From Ferruginibacter paludis (lineage in GTDB: Bacteria; Bacteroidota; Bacteroidia; Chitinophagales; Chitinophagaceae): a stretch of DNA of 32,800 nucleotides. Numbering within the stretch: position 1 is the first letter of the stretch; every line of letters starts with the position of its first letter. Below, piece by piece: positions 1 through 7,711 of this stretch. The position numbers and the translations under genes are program-made. The stretch covers positions 1 to 32,800 of the forward strand of contig NZ_JAUFQJ010000022.1 of assembly GCF_030409685.1 (NCBI RefSeq), written 5' to 3'. Below the pieces are notes generated by a model. The model was not told the origin of the DNA. It made no database searches and saw only the letters and a program-made list of their open reading frames with translations.

Positions 1-1402
1 CGTTGTTGCTGTAGGCATAGTTCGATAAAGGATTCGATGGCATTAAATCGATTAACTTCTTTATGCCTCCGTCTTTTTCCTGTTTTAATATTTTTCTAAC
101 CTCATCGGGGTTGGCTGTGTACTGTATATAATCCTGGTCTGTGAGATCTTTGAAAATAGCGTTGGCCACAAAAATATCTTTATAACCATCGTTGTCTAAA
201 TCTGTTATCAGTGCACCCCAGCTCCAGTCGGTAGCCTGTACGCCCGCTAAGCGGCCTATCTCACTAAAATTAACTTCAGCAGCTTTAGCGCCGGTACCGT
301 CGGAAGGCCCCTGATTTAGTTGCAACACATTTCTTACAAACTGGTGATAATAGCCGTTCGCCAAATTTGATTGGTATTTGTCCCAGTTTTCAAAATTGGT
401 TTTTGTTTTAACCCTCGCTTCGGTTTCGGGCAGCATATCTGTAACATAAATATCGGGATAGCCGTCATTGTTAATATCGGCAATATCAGCGCCCATAGAA
501 TTCATGCTAATCTCTCGTATGCAGCTTTCCAGCGATTCGGTAAACGTGCCGTTTTTGTTATTAATGTACAAGTAATCTTTTTCAAAAAAATCGTTGGACA
601 CATAGATATCCTGCCAGCCATCTTTGTTTACATCGGCAATGGTAACACCCAAGCCAAAACCGATTTTGCTGCTGTAGATACCTGCCTTTGCGGTGACATC
701 AATAAAATGATTCTTATCATTGCGGTACAATTTATTACCACCAAGTGTATCCGGAATGTTGCGCTGATTTTTGACTAAATCGTAATTGCCAACAGAACGC
801 ATGGAGTTATTAAGGAGGTAACAATCCAGGTCGCCATCATGGTCATAATCAAAAAATTCTGCGTGTGTTGAAAGCCCGAGACTATTCAATCCATATTCAG
901 CAGCCCGCTCTGTAAAAGTGCTATTGCCATTGTTTATGTATAAACTGTTGTTGCGGTTTTTACTTTTAAGATCGCCCGATTTACAAACATAAATGTCTAA
1001 TAAACCATCGCCGTTAACGTCTGCAAAAGTAACCCCGGTCGACCATACGCCTGCTGAATTCAGCCCGGCTTTATCTGTAATGTCTTCAAATTTAAAATCG
1101 CCTTTATTCAGGTATAGTTTATTAGATTTCAGGTTGCCACAAAAAAACACGTCAGGTAAACCATCGTTGTTGATATCGCCAATACCAACACCGCCGCCAT
1201 TATAAAAATTGCGGAAAGTATACGCGTTCAATTCTTCTGTGTATTTAACGTCGTTTGAAAAATCGATCCCCGTGATAGCAGGAGGAATAAGATCAAATAA
1301 TTTAACCGTGTTCCCACTATAGGATGAATGACATCCGGAAAACATGGCTATGGTACAGATAGATATCATTTGAAAAAAAGCACCTTTTGTCTTTCTCTGC
1401 AT
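1..1402 (-). CDS. FG-GAP/VCBS repeat lipoprotein, cassette 1 (3' end outside window)
   Basis: My own translation of the minus strand is open from an ATG at 1402 to the left edge, about 467 codons with no stop, so the C-terminal part is missing. The N-terminus is a lipoprotein signal peptide (basic MQRKTKG, hydrophobic stretch, Ser-Gly before Cys24), suggesting an outer-membrane lipoprotein. Repeats with the calcium-loop pattern D-x-N-x-D-G follow, for example GDINNDGLPDVF, ADVNGDGLLDIYV, ADVNKDGWQDIYV and ADINNDGYPDIYV, the hallmark of FG-GAP/VCBS beta-propeller blades. It closely parallels the first half of the protein at 7712-11041, including the phrase FRNFYNGGGVGIGDINNDG. It is the third gene of cassette 1, 235 bp after the SusD-like gene. 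Proteins of this kind often sit next to SusCD pairs; a surface binding role is inference and the ligand is unknown. An ASPIC/UnbV domain is expected beyond the left edge. Confidence 0.88.
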   Translation of the reverse strand, partial: MQRKTKGAFFQMISICTIAMFSGCHSSYSGNTVKLFDLIPPAITGIDFSNDVKYTEELNAYTFRNFYNGGGVGIGDINNDGLPDVFFCGNLKSNKLYLNKGDFKFEDITDKAGLNSAGVWSTGVTFADVNGDGLLDIYVCKSGDLKSKNRNNSLYINNGNSTFTERAAEYGLNSLGLSTHAEFFDYDHDGDLDCYLLNNSMRSVGNYDLVKNQRNIPDTLGGNKLYRNDKNHFIDVTAKAGIYSSKIGFGLGVTIADVNKDGWQDIYVSNDFFEKDYLYINNKNGTFTESLESCIREISMNSMGADIADINNDGYPDIYVTDMLPETEARVKTKTNFENWDKYQSNLANGYYHQFVRNVLQLNQGPSDGTGAKAAEVNFSEIGRLAGVQATDWSWGALITDLDNDGYKDIFVANAIFKDLTDQDYIQYTANPDEVRKILKQEKDGGIKKLIDLMPSNPLSNYAYSNN

Positions 1403-1517
1403 TATTTTTCTTTCCCAAAAACAGTAAATAAAATCTTGAAACAAAAGGAAATTTTTAGTGGTATCAACAATCATTTACAACGCATCCCATAAGTTCTGTC
1501 AATAAAAGAAGGGACAT

Positions 1518-1525
1518 CAAATTTA
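1518..1525 (-). promoter_or_regulatory. possible -7 box for the cassette 1 FG-GAP gene
   Basis: On the minus strand this reads TAAATTTG, matching the Bacteroidota -7 consensus TAnnTTTG. It lies about 115 bases before the ATG at 1402 and after the hairpin at 1562-1601. No TTTG was found at the right distance for a -33 box, so this is weak. Confidence 0.25.
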
Positions 1526-1561
1526 CCCAATATTTGGCTCACTTTAATTATCTGAATGTTA

Positions 1562-1601
1562 AAAGGGAAAGCAGGTAATTTGCATTACAAGCTTTCCCTT
1601 T
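1562..1601 (-). terminator. hairpin between SusD-like and FG-GAP genes, cassette 1
   Basis: There are perfect 11-base arms (AAAGGGAAAGC at 1562-1572, GCTTTCCCTTT at 1591-1601) around an 18-base loop. On the minus strand the stem is followed by a short run of T, so it could act as a weak intrinsic terminator or as an mRNA-end stabiliser for the SusCD transcript. It starts about 37 bases past the SusD stop. A hairpin occupies the same place in cassette 2. Confidence 0.5.
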
Positions 1602-1637
1602 CAAAATTGTTAATAATTAACCTGCTAGGAATTTATA

Positions 1638-3269
1638 TTAATAGCCAGGGTTTTGTTTAAGTAGTTTATTAGCATTTATCTGAGCATCTGGTATCGGGAA
1701 AATATTCAGGTGATTGATTCCGTTTGGACCAAGTGCATCTGGTGCATCAGCATTATGAAATCCGTATGCATCATTGTAAGTACCAAAACGAATCATATCC
1801 TGTCTTTTCCATGCTTCGCAAAACATCTCCCTGCTGCGCTCAGCTAAGAAAGTCGCTGCAGTTAATGTGGCAAAAGGAGTTACCCCTCCATGCAACGTCC
1901 TGATCTGATTAACTGTAGCTAATGTAGTCGCATCATTCCAGTTACTGGTATTCCTGGCAATGGATTCCGCCTTTGTTAAGAGGATATCTGCATAACGGAA
2001 GATAACAAAATCATTGTCCATATTACTGGTCATACCATTATACATTTGCCATTTACCAATTCTCGCGCCAGACTGACGCCATGCTGCAGGCTCCAGCTCA
2101 TTCATATATGGAGTAAAAGTGAAAGGTGGTCCATCAGGATCTGTTGCATCTGCTCCATCATCTACTAACCTTGTGCCGTCAGCAGCAAACTGCGGGCCGA
2201 CTATAAAATTTCCAAGCCTTTTATCCAGTGTACCTCTTGTCATATCTCCTTTAGGACTCAACCCGACTACCATTCCTGTTGTTCCAGGATTTGCTACTGT
2301 ATCGATATAAGATTTATAAAACTCTGCTGTAGAGGCAAAGCCATTCCATGGTTGTGCATTGATATTATATGTCCTTTGATTCAGGTAACTTAAAGTCATC
2401 ATATTTATGTTTAGTCCCCCAAACTTAATATGATCAAAAGGGATAGCCCAGATAAATTCCTTAGATCCCTGATCATTTTGGGAAAAATTATCAGCATAAT
2501 TGGGCATTAAGTTATAAACACCTGAATTAATAATATTGTCACAAGCCGCAATAGCTTTATCATATTGTTTGCCAGCTCCATACAATTCCGCGTTTAAATA
2601 TAATTTTGCCAGGCATGCTTCAGCAGTATAATAATTTACACGGCCATAAGTTGCAATGTCAGGAACAGAAGTTGGTTTTTTTAATAATGGTGCATTGGTA
2701 GTTAATTCCGATTCAATAAACTTATACACCTCCAATCTCGGAGAATTTCCTACTGGTGTTGTAACGGAATAATCAATACTCAGTGGCACATTGCCATACC
2801 AATCCATTAGCCAATAATAATAAATAGCACGTAAAGCTTTTAATTCAGGAATGTACTCCAACGCTGAAGGTGTTCCAATTTTAGTTAGATTAAAAATCAG
2901 GCGATTACAGGTTGAAACACCAGAATAACAGAAATTCCATCCATTAGCTGGCAAAGGATCCGTTGCAACATACGTATGTCTTTTTAATCTTACCCAATGC
3001 CCACCATCGCCCCAGTCAGGGCCACGGGTTGGTACGACTATTTCATCAGTAGTTACTTCATTTAAAGGGATATAATGATTGTTACCTCCTACGCCGGCTA
3101 AATTTGCATATGCTGCACCAACAAGGGATTGTACTTCCAAATCAGTTTTACCAAACTTGTCACCCGTTACCTTATCAAAAAGGTAAGGTCCTTCATCGAG
3201 CTTGGTACAAGAAAATCCTGTAAAAAGCAAGCCGGCGATTAAAGTACTTTTGATTAATTTATTTTTCAT
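1638..3269 (-). CDS. SusD/RagB-like nutrient-binding lipoprotein, cassette 1
   Basis: This 543-residue protein is the usual SusD size. It begins with a lipoprotein signal peptide ending LLFTGFSC, so Cys21 is the lipidated residue; the next residues (TKLDEG) are acidic, as in surface-exported Bacteroidota lipoproteins. SusD proteins form a helical TPR-like lid on the SusC barrel and capture ligand at the cell surface. Family features include the N-terminal SusD-like region, the stretch around ALRAIYYYWLMDWYGNVPLS (roughly 145-164) typical of the first helical repeats, and the C-terminal end with FCEAWKRQDMIRFG and FPIPDAQINAN, matching the usual E-x-x-R-x-D-x-I-R-F-G and PIP-x-x-E/Q motifs. 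It lies 33 bp after the SusC-like gene in the same direction, clearly the same operon. The ligand cannot be predicted. Confidence 0.94.
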   Translation of the reverse strand: MKNKLIKSTLIAGLLFTGFSCTKLDEGPYLFDKVTGDKFGKTDLEVQSLVGAAYANLAGVGGNNHYIPLNEVTTDEIVVPTRGPDWGDGGHWVRLKRHTYVATDPLPANGWNFCYSGVSTCNRLIFNLTKIGTPSALEYIPELKALRAIYYYWLMDWYGNVPLSIDYSVTTPVGNSPRLEVYKFIESELTTNAPLLKKPTSVPDIATYGRVNYYTAEACLAKLYLNAELYGAGKQYDKAIAACDNIINSGVYNLMPNYADNFSQNDQGSKEFIWAIPFDHIKFGGLNINMMTLSYLNQRTYNINAQPWNGFASTAEFYKSYIDTVANPGTTGMVVGLSPKGDMTRGTLDKRLGNFIVGPQFAADGTRLVDDGADATDPDGPPFTFTPYMNELEPAAWRQSGARIGKWQMYNGMTSNMDNDFVIFRYADILLTKAESIARNTSNWNDATTLATVNQIRTLHGGVTPFATLTAATFLAERSREMFCEAWKRQDMIRFGTYNDAYGFHNADAPDALGPNGINHLNIFPIPDAQINANKLLKQNPGY

Positions 3270-3302
3270 ATATTAAGTATGTAAATGAATAAAATTTATT
3301 TT

Positions 3303-6281
3303 TTAAAGACCAATGTTAACTCCTACAGTAAATGAACGAGTTAATACCCAGGTGCTCCTTCTGTCAATACCAGGCGCCAGAATATTACCATTCAGGTTAT
3401 CTGTATAGCGCACCTCAGGGTCTGCTCCAGTATATCCGGTAATAGTGAACAAATTATGACCAGTCAGGAATGCACGAAAGCTTTTAACTCCGTTTGCTTT
3501 TTTTGCAATATTAAAGTTGTAACCCAATGTAGCATTGTCCAATTTAACAAAATCGCCTTTTTCAACATACAGGCTGGTGAATATCTGTGCGTCTTTTAAG
3601 TTTGGATTAAAATATTTAGTTTTAACTACATTGTACAAAGCAGCAACAGAAGGATTCTCATAAAAAGCTCTGTTTGTATTAATTAGGTCAAACCCGAATG
3701 ATCCTCTCAGGAAAAAATTCAGATCAAAATTTCCATAATTGAAGGTATTAGTCCAACCCATTTCAAATTTAGGTAAGCCATGGCCTATTACTGTTTTATA
3801 AGTGCCAGTGCTTGCAGCAACTGTTTTTCCGGTACCATCATCAGCCAAAATTTTCCCATTGGCATCAAGTCCTCTATATATTTGGTTGTAAAAGGCTCCA
3901 ATTTCCGCTCCAGCATAAGTCCTTGTAATTTGTGTTGCTTCCTGACCAGGCGACCCCAAGTTTGTTTCTCCGATATAAGAGCCTGCGGATGGGTCAAGCC
4001 TTGTTAATACAACATGATTGTGAGCAAAGTTCACGCCGGTTGTCCAATTAAATTTATTGGTTTTTCTAATCACTTCATAGTTCAATGCCACCTCAATGCC
4101 GTTACCTGTCATGTCGCCAATGTTCTTCCAAGCCCTGTGGAAAAGAGCTGGTGGTGCAGGAACCTCAACATTAAAAATAAGATCCGATGTTTTACGCTTG
4201 TAGTAATCTACTGTTCCGGACAACCGGTTATTGAAAGCAGCAAAATCTAATCCTATATCAGTTTCGGCTTTTTTCTCCCATCTCAGATCAGGGTTGTCAT
4301 TTTGATTTGGTCCAAAGGTTGAAATCCAATTACCATTTATAAGGTAATTTCCCCCACTTGTATAAGTTATTGCAGCCAAACCTGGTGAAGGTGGTAGGGC
4401 ACCGGTTACACCATAACTTCCTCTTAATTTGAGGGTATTGAAACCTGGCAGGTTTAAAAATTTATTTAAATCCACACCGGCACTTACCGCAGGAAAATAG
4501 CCCCATTTATTATTAGGACCAAATTCTGTAGAACCTTCTCTTCTTAAGGAAGCTGATAGGAAAGCAAAATTGTTATAATTTAAATTGACCCTGCCAAAAA
4601 AGGCTACCAACCTGTTGCCGTTTTTATAACTATTTATAGTTGCCAGACCATTTTGTATATCCTGCGCTGTAGAAAAATCCTGGCCAGACAAATCGGTAAT
4701 AAAATTACCAGCACCAGCATTAAAACCCTGGTAAATAAAATCCTGGTAAGAATAACCTGCTACCGCTGCAACCTCAAGATTAGAAATTTTTCCGTTGTAC
4801 GATAATGTATTTTCATACAACTGCGTTGTGGCTTCGTCATCTCTCTTAAAAGAATATCCGTGACGTCCTACGCCGGTTACTCCGTTATAAAACCCACGAT
4901 CTATAAAAGCTGTACTTGGGCTATATGCTGTAAGGTAAGTGCTGGTTTGTTGCTGAGCATATCTAGTAAGAAACTTCAGGCCTTTAACAATTTCGTATTC
5001 TGCTGAACCTGCAAAGTTTAACCTGCTAAGCTGCTGATGATTAGAGTTTTGTTTTAAAAGAGCTACCGGATTGGAATATTCAGTAGCACTCACTTCAAAA
5101 TAACCGCCACCTGCTAAATCCTGTTCTGGCTTTTGAGCATAAACCGGAGACGTTGGATTGTAGATAGTTGCATATTCAAAAGCATTAGAGAATCCCAAGT
5201 CAGCAGTTTTACGAGTTGTACTAACTTCTACATTAAAAACCAATCTGTCATTTAATGCTTTGTGTGTTATATTCAACCGGCCATTTAACTGTTTAAGGCC
5301 TGTTGTAATAGCAATACCTTGCGCATCTCTATAATTCACAGAAGCATTGTAAGTGGTATGTTCGTTGCCACCAGAAAAAGATAAATTATGCTGGTGCGAT
5401 ATAGCTGTTCTTGTAATTTCTTTATACCAATCAGTTGTAGCTCCATAATCTGTGCCGGCTCCCAGAGTTTTCAATAAACTACGATATTCTGATGCACTTG
5501 CATGTTGGGTAAGCCTCGCTGCATTTTCTATACTAACGGATCCATTATAGGTAACCTGTGACGTTCCCTTAGTCCCTGTTTTTGTTGTTACGATAATTAC
5601 ACCTGCAGAGCCGCGGGTTCCGTAAATTGCTGCAGAGGAACCATCTTTTAATACATCAATACTTTTAATATCGTTAGGATCTACCGAGTTTAAATCAGCA
5701 CCAACCTGGCCATCAATTACCACCAGTGGGGAAGTACCAGAACCAATCGTAGAGAGGCCTCTTAACCTGATATCAAAACCTCCGTTCACATCACCGCCTG
5801 CACGGGATATTGAAAGTCCTGCCACTTTACCTTGTAACAATTGGGCAACATCATTGATATTGCCTTTGTTGAATTGTTCTGCATTTACACGGGTAATGGC
5901 ACTGGTAATTTCTCTTTTCTTTAAGGTACCGTAACCTACAACAGTAACCTCGTTTAAAGCCGTATTGCTGCTTTTCATAGAAACAGCAACATCGCTTTTC
6001 CCGGCAACGTTCAGGTCCTGTTTTTCAAAGCCTACACCAGAAAATGTAATTTTAGAAATCCCGTCTGTTGAGGATAATTTAAAGGATCCGTCATTTGCTG
6101 TTGCAGTTCCTACTTTTTTACCTGAAGTAGTAACTCCCAACACAGAAATCCCGGCTACAGGTGAACCATCTTTAGAGTCGGTTACCTTACCGGTTACTTC
6201 TTTGTTTTGGGCGTAAGCCATTGTGGAAAACAGGGCAAGACAAAAGCATAGGATGCCTTTTGCTAGTTTTTTTAAATTCAT
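3303..6281 (-). CDS. SusC/RagA-like TonB-dependent outer-membrane transporter, cassette 1
   Basis: This 992-residue protein is full length for the family. A Sec signal peptide (residues 1-24, ending MAYA) is followed by a carboxypeptidase-regulatory-like beta-sandwich (about 28-110, with GKVTDSKDGSPVAGISV). Next come the plug region, opening with EVTVVGYGTLKKREI near 110-125 and carrying the SusC signature DVLKDGSSAAIYGTRGSAG near 205-225, and then a long beta-barrel. There is no N-terminal STN domain, so direct signalling to an anti-sigma factor is not expected; control more likely acts through the operator-like site upstream. With the SusD-like lipoprotein at 1638-3269 it should form the energised uptake pore at the outer membrane. 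It is paralogous to 12777-15773. The substrate is unknown. Confidence 0.95.
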   Translation of the reverse strand: MNLKKLAKGILCFCLALFSTMAYAQNKEVTGKVTDSKDGSPVAGISVLGVTTSGKKVGTATANDGSFKLSSTDGISKITFSGVGFEKQDLNVAGKSDVAVSMKSSNTALNEVTVVGYGTLKKREITSAITRVNAEQFNKGNINDVAQLLQGKVAGLSISRAGGDVNGGFDIRLRGLSTIGSGTSPLVVIDGQVGADLNSVDPNDIKSIDVLKDGSSAAIYGTRGSAGVIIVTTKTGTKGTSQVTYNGSVSIENAARLTQHASASEYRSLLKTLGAGTDYGATTDWYKEITRTAISHQHNLSFSGGNEHTTYNASVNYRDAQGIAITTGLKQLNGRLNITHKALNDRLVFNVEVSTTRKTADLGFSNAFEYATIYNPTSPVYAQKPEQDLAGGGYFEVSATEYSNPVALLKQNSNHQQLSRLNFAGSAEYEIVKGLKFLTRYAQQQTSTYLTAYSPSTAFIDRGFYNGVTGVGRHGYSFKRDDEATTQLYENTLSYNGKISNLEVAAVAGYSYQDFIYQGFNAGAGNFITDLSGQDFSTAQDIQNGLATINSYKNGNRLVAFFGRVNLNYNNFAFLSASLRREGSTEFGPNNKWGYFPAVSAGVDLNKFLNLPGFNTLKLRGSYGVTGALPPSPGLAAITYTSGGNYLINGNWISTFGPNQNDNPDLRWEKKAETDIGLDFAAFNNRLSGTVDYYKRKTSDLIFNVEVPAPPALFHRAWKNIGDMTGNGIEVALNYEVIRKTNKFNWTTGVNFAHNHVVLTRLDPSAGSYIGETNLGSPGQEATQITRTYAGAEIGAFYNQIYRGLDANGKILADDGTGKTVAASTGTYKTVIGHGLPKFEMGWTNTFNYGNFDLNFFLRGSFGFDLINTNRAFYENPSVAALYNVVKTKYFNPNLKDAQIFTSLYVEKGDFVKLDNATLGYNFNIAKKANGVKSFRAFLTGHNLFTITGYTGADPEVRYTDNLNGNILAPGIDRRSTWVLTRSFTVGVNIGL

Positions 6282-6316
6282 AATCAGTCGTTTAATTTAG
6301 TTTTTAATGCACTAAT
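6282..6316 (-). promoter_or_regulatory. conserved 5' leader directly before susC-like gene 1
   Basis: The bases just before the ATG at 6281 match the leader of the second SusC-like gene (15774-15809) at 30 of 36 aligned positions with one gap. Shared blocks on the minus strand are ATTAGTG at the far end and ACGACTG a few bases before the ATG. No purine-rich Shine-Dalgarno is present, as is usual in Bacteroidota. Conservation outside the coding region suggests a translation-control or regulator-binding role, or recent duplication. Confidence 0.5.
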
Positions 6317-6488
6317 AACAGGTTACAATACACTTTTTCCGAAAAATTGATAATGAAGTTTTGCCCGGAGATACCCTGACAGGGAGAAAATTGAAATTTC
6401 TTCATACAGCAATATGTTGGTAGAGCGAATCGCGGCAATGAAATTATAACTTTGCTTTAACATGGGTAGTTATATTAATAGCAGAAGT

Positions 6489-6528
6489 CTCTGCAAATGT
6501 TTCCGCAAACGTTTGCAGAGGATAAAAT
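6489..6528 (-). promoter_or_regulatory. LacI-family-type operator in the intergenic region before susC-like gene 1
   Basis: This contains the perfect 12-base palindrome GCAAACGTTTGC (6505-6516) with the central CG typical of LacI/PurR/CcpA-class operators. It is nested in a wider inverted repeat, CTCTGCAAA (6489-6497) with TTTGCAGAG (6512-6520). The 23 bases at 6506-6528 match 20 of 23 in the element at 15971-15993 before the other susC-like gene. It lies about 229 bp before the susC ATG and about 236 bp before the divergent gene at 6747, so it could serve both. The 6282-6746 interval shows no coding region or clear promoter otherwise. Confidence 0.6.
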
Positions 6529-6746
6529 AGATTTTAAATTTTTTAAAAAGTCTTTTTAACAATTATTCAACTAAAATGATTGAGAAAAATTGTTTAAAGT
6601 CGCAGGCAAGATGCCTAAGGCGCAGTTCTTATTTTCCAGGCCGGCGTTGTTTATAAAGAAAAACGATTTGAAGCCGTACATCTTTTGCATTTGCACTAAA
6701 GCTGGATGAAAATTTGTTTCCGTTTTGTACCACAATAAATTAAGGC

Positions 6747-7685
6747 ATGAAAAAAATATTTGTTACAGTCCTGGGTATAATAACATTAGCCATCGTTGCT
6801 GAATATTTCCTTATACCAAATATTGTAATGATAAAAGCCAGTGCCTTTGTGTCAACACCGGCACCGGCCATCCACAGAATGTTACTCAATAAAACCAGTC
6901 TCGCTAAATGGTGGCCGGGAAAAACGACCGGCGATAGTTTGTTTTACAATAATTTATTGTACAAGATAAAGGATGGTAATATTACAGTTATTCCCGTGTC
7001 TGTTGCTAATGACAAGCTGAAATTAAACAGTTCTTTATACCTGGTTTCTCTATCGACTGATTCCACCAGATTGGAGTGGGTCGGTTCAGCTGCTAACTCT
7101 AATAATCCAGTCAAACGTCTTCAAAATTACCTGCAGGCGAAACAAGTTAACAGGGACTTTTCGGTAATTCTTCAAAAAATGACCACATTTTATAGTGACC
7201 CGGTAAATATTTATGGTTCCGCAGTTAAAAAGGCCCTTATTTCTGACAGCCTGCTGCTTGCGACAGCAGCAAGCTTCAGGCACTATCCCACTACCAAAGA
7301 TGTCTATGATTTAATCGACAAATTGGGTGCATATATTGCTTTTAATAAAGGCAGGAGGACCGGATTTCCAATGCTTAATATTTCAACAAATGACAGCATA
7401 CAATATGATGTAAAAGTGGCGCTCCCAACAGATAAGCCCATTAAGTCATCCGAAAATTTTGAACAAAAAAGAATGCCGGGCAAAAGTGTTATTTTGTTTA
7501 GTGAGGTTAAAGGAGGGACTTATACCTGCGCTAACGCACTGGATCAATTGCAGCAATACGCAGATGACAGGCAATTAAGATCGCCTGCAATTCCTTTTTA
7601 TTCACTGGTAACTGATCGCAGAAAGGAAACAGATTCCAGTACCTGGATAACCAGGGTTTATTTCCCGGTTATGTTGTATCAATAG
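6747..7685 (+). CDS. membrane-anchored SRPBCC / GyrI-like ligand-binding protein
   Basis: This 312-residue protein has an N-terminal hydrophobic segment (about 4-24) that is a membrane anchor or uncleaved signal. Residues 30-125 (VSTPAPAIHRMLLNKTSLAKWWPGK region) resemble the start of SRPBCC/polyketide-cyclase-like hydrophobic-ligand folds, which often show the W-W-P pattern. The C-terminal half (about 160-310), with GGTYTCANALDQLQQYADD and a closing strand ITRVYFPV, resembles the GyrI-like effector-binding domain found in AraC-type regulators, here without any DNA-binding domain. It lies alone on the plus strand between two SusCD cassettes, divergent from the first and convergent with the FG-GAP gene of the second. 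Domain assignment is by eye. A role in sensing or binding the imported compound is only a guess. Confidence 0.7.
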   Translation: MKKIFVTVLGIITLAIVAEYFLIPNIVMIKASAFVSTPAPAIHRMLLNKTSLAKWWPGKTTGDSLFYNNLLYKIKDGNITVIPVSVANDKLKLNSSLYLVSLSTDSTRLEWVGSAANSNNPVKRLQNYLQAKQVNRDFSVILQKMTTFYSDPVNIYGSAVKKALISDSLLLATAASFRHYPTTKDVYDLIDKLGAYIAFNKGRRTGFPMLNISTNDSIQYDVKVALPTDKPIKSSENFEQKRMPGKSVILFSEVKGGTYTCANALDQLQQYADDRQLRSPAIPFYSLVTDRRKETDSSTWITRVYFPVMLYQ

Positions 7686-7711
7686 CCCTGTAAAATTTGA
7701 CCCTGAGACTA

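Noticed and set aside
371..1205. Plus-strand ORFs inside the FG-GAP gene (and many similar ones inside the SusC, SusD, RecQ and PcrA genes)
   Set aside because: They run antisense to strongly supported genes and their products show only mirrored repeat composition; no family motifs.
6447..6454. TAACTTTG on the plus strand in the intergenic region before susC-like gene 1
   Set aside because: Perfect -7 match but no -33 partner at 19 bases, and the nearest plus-strand gene starts almost 300 bases later.
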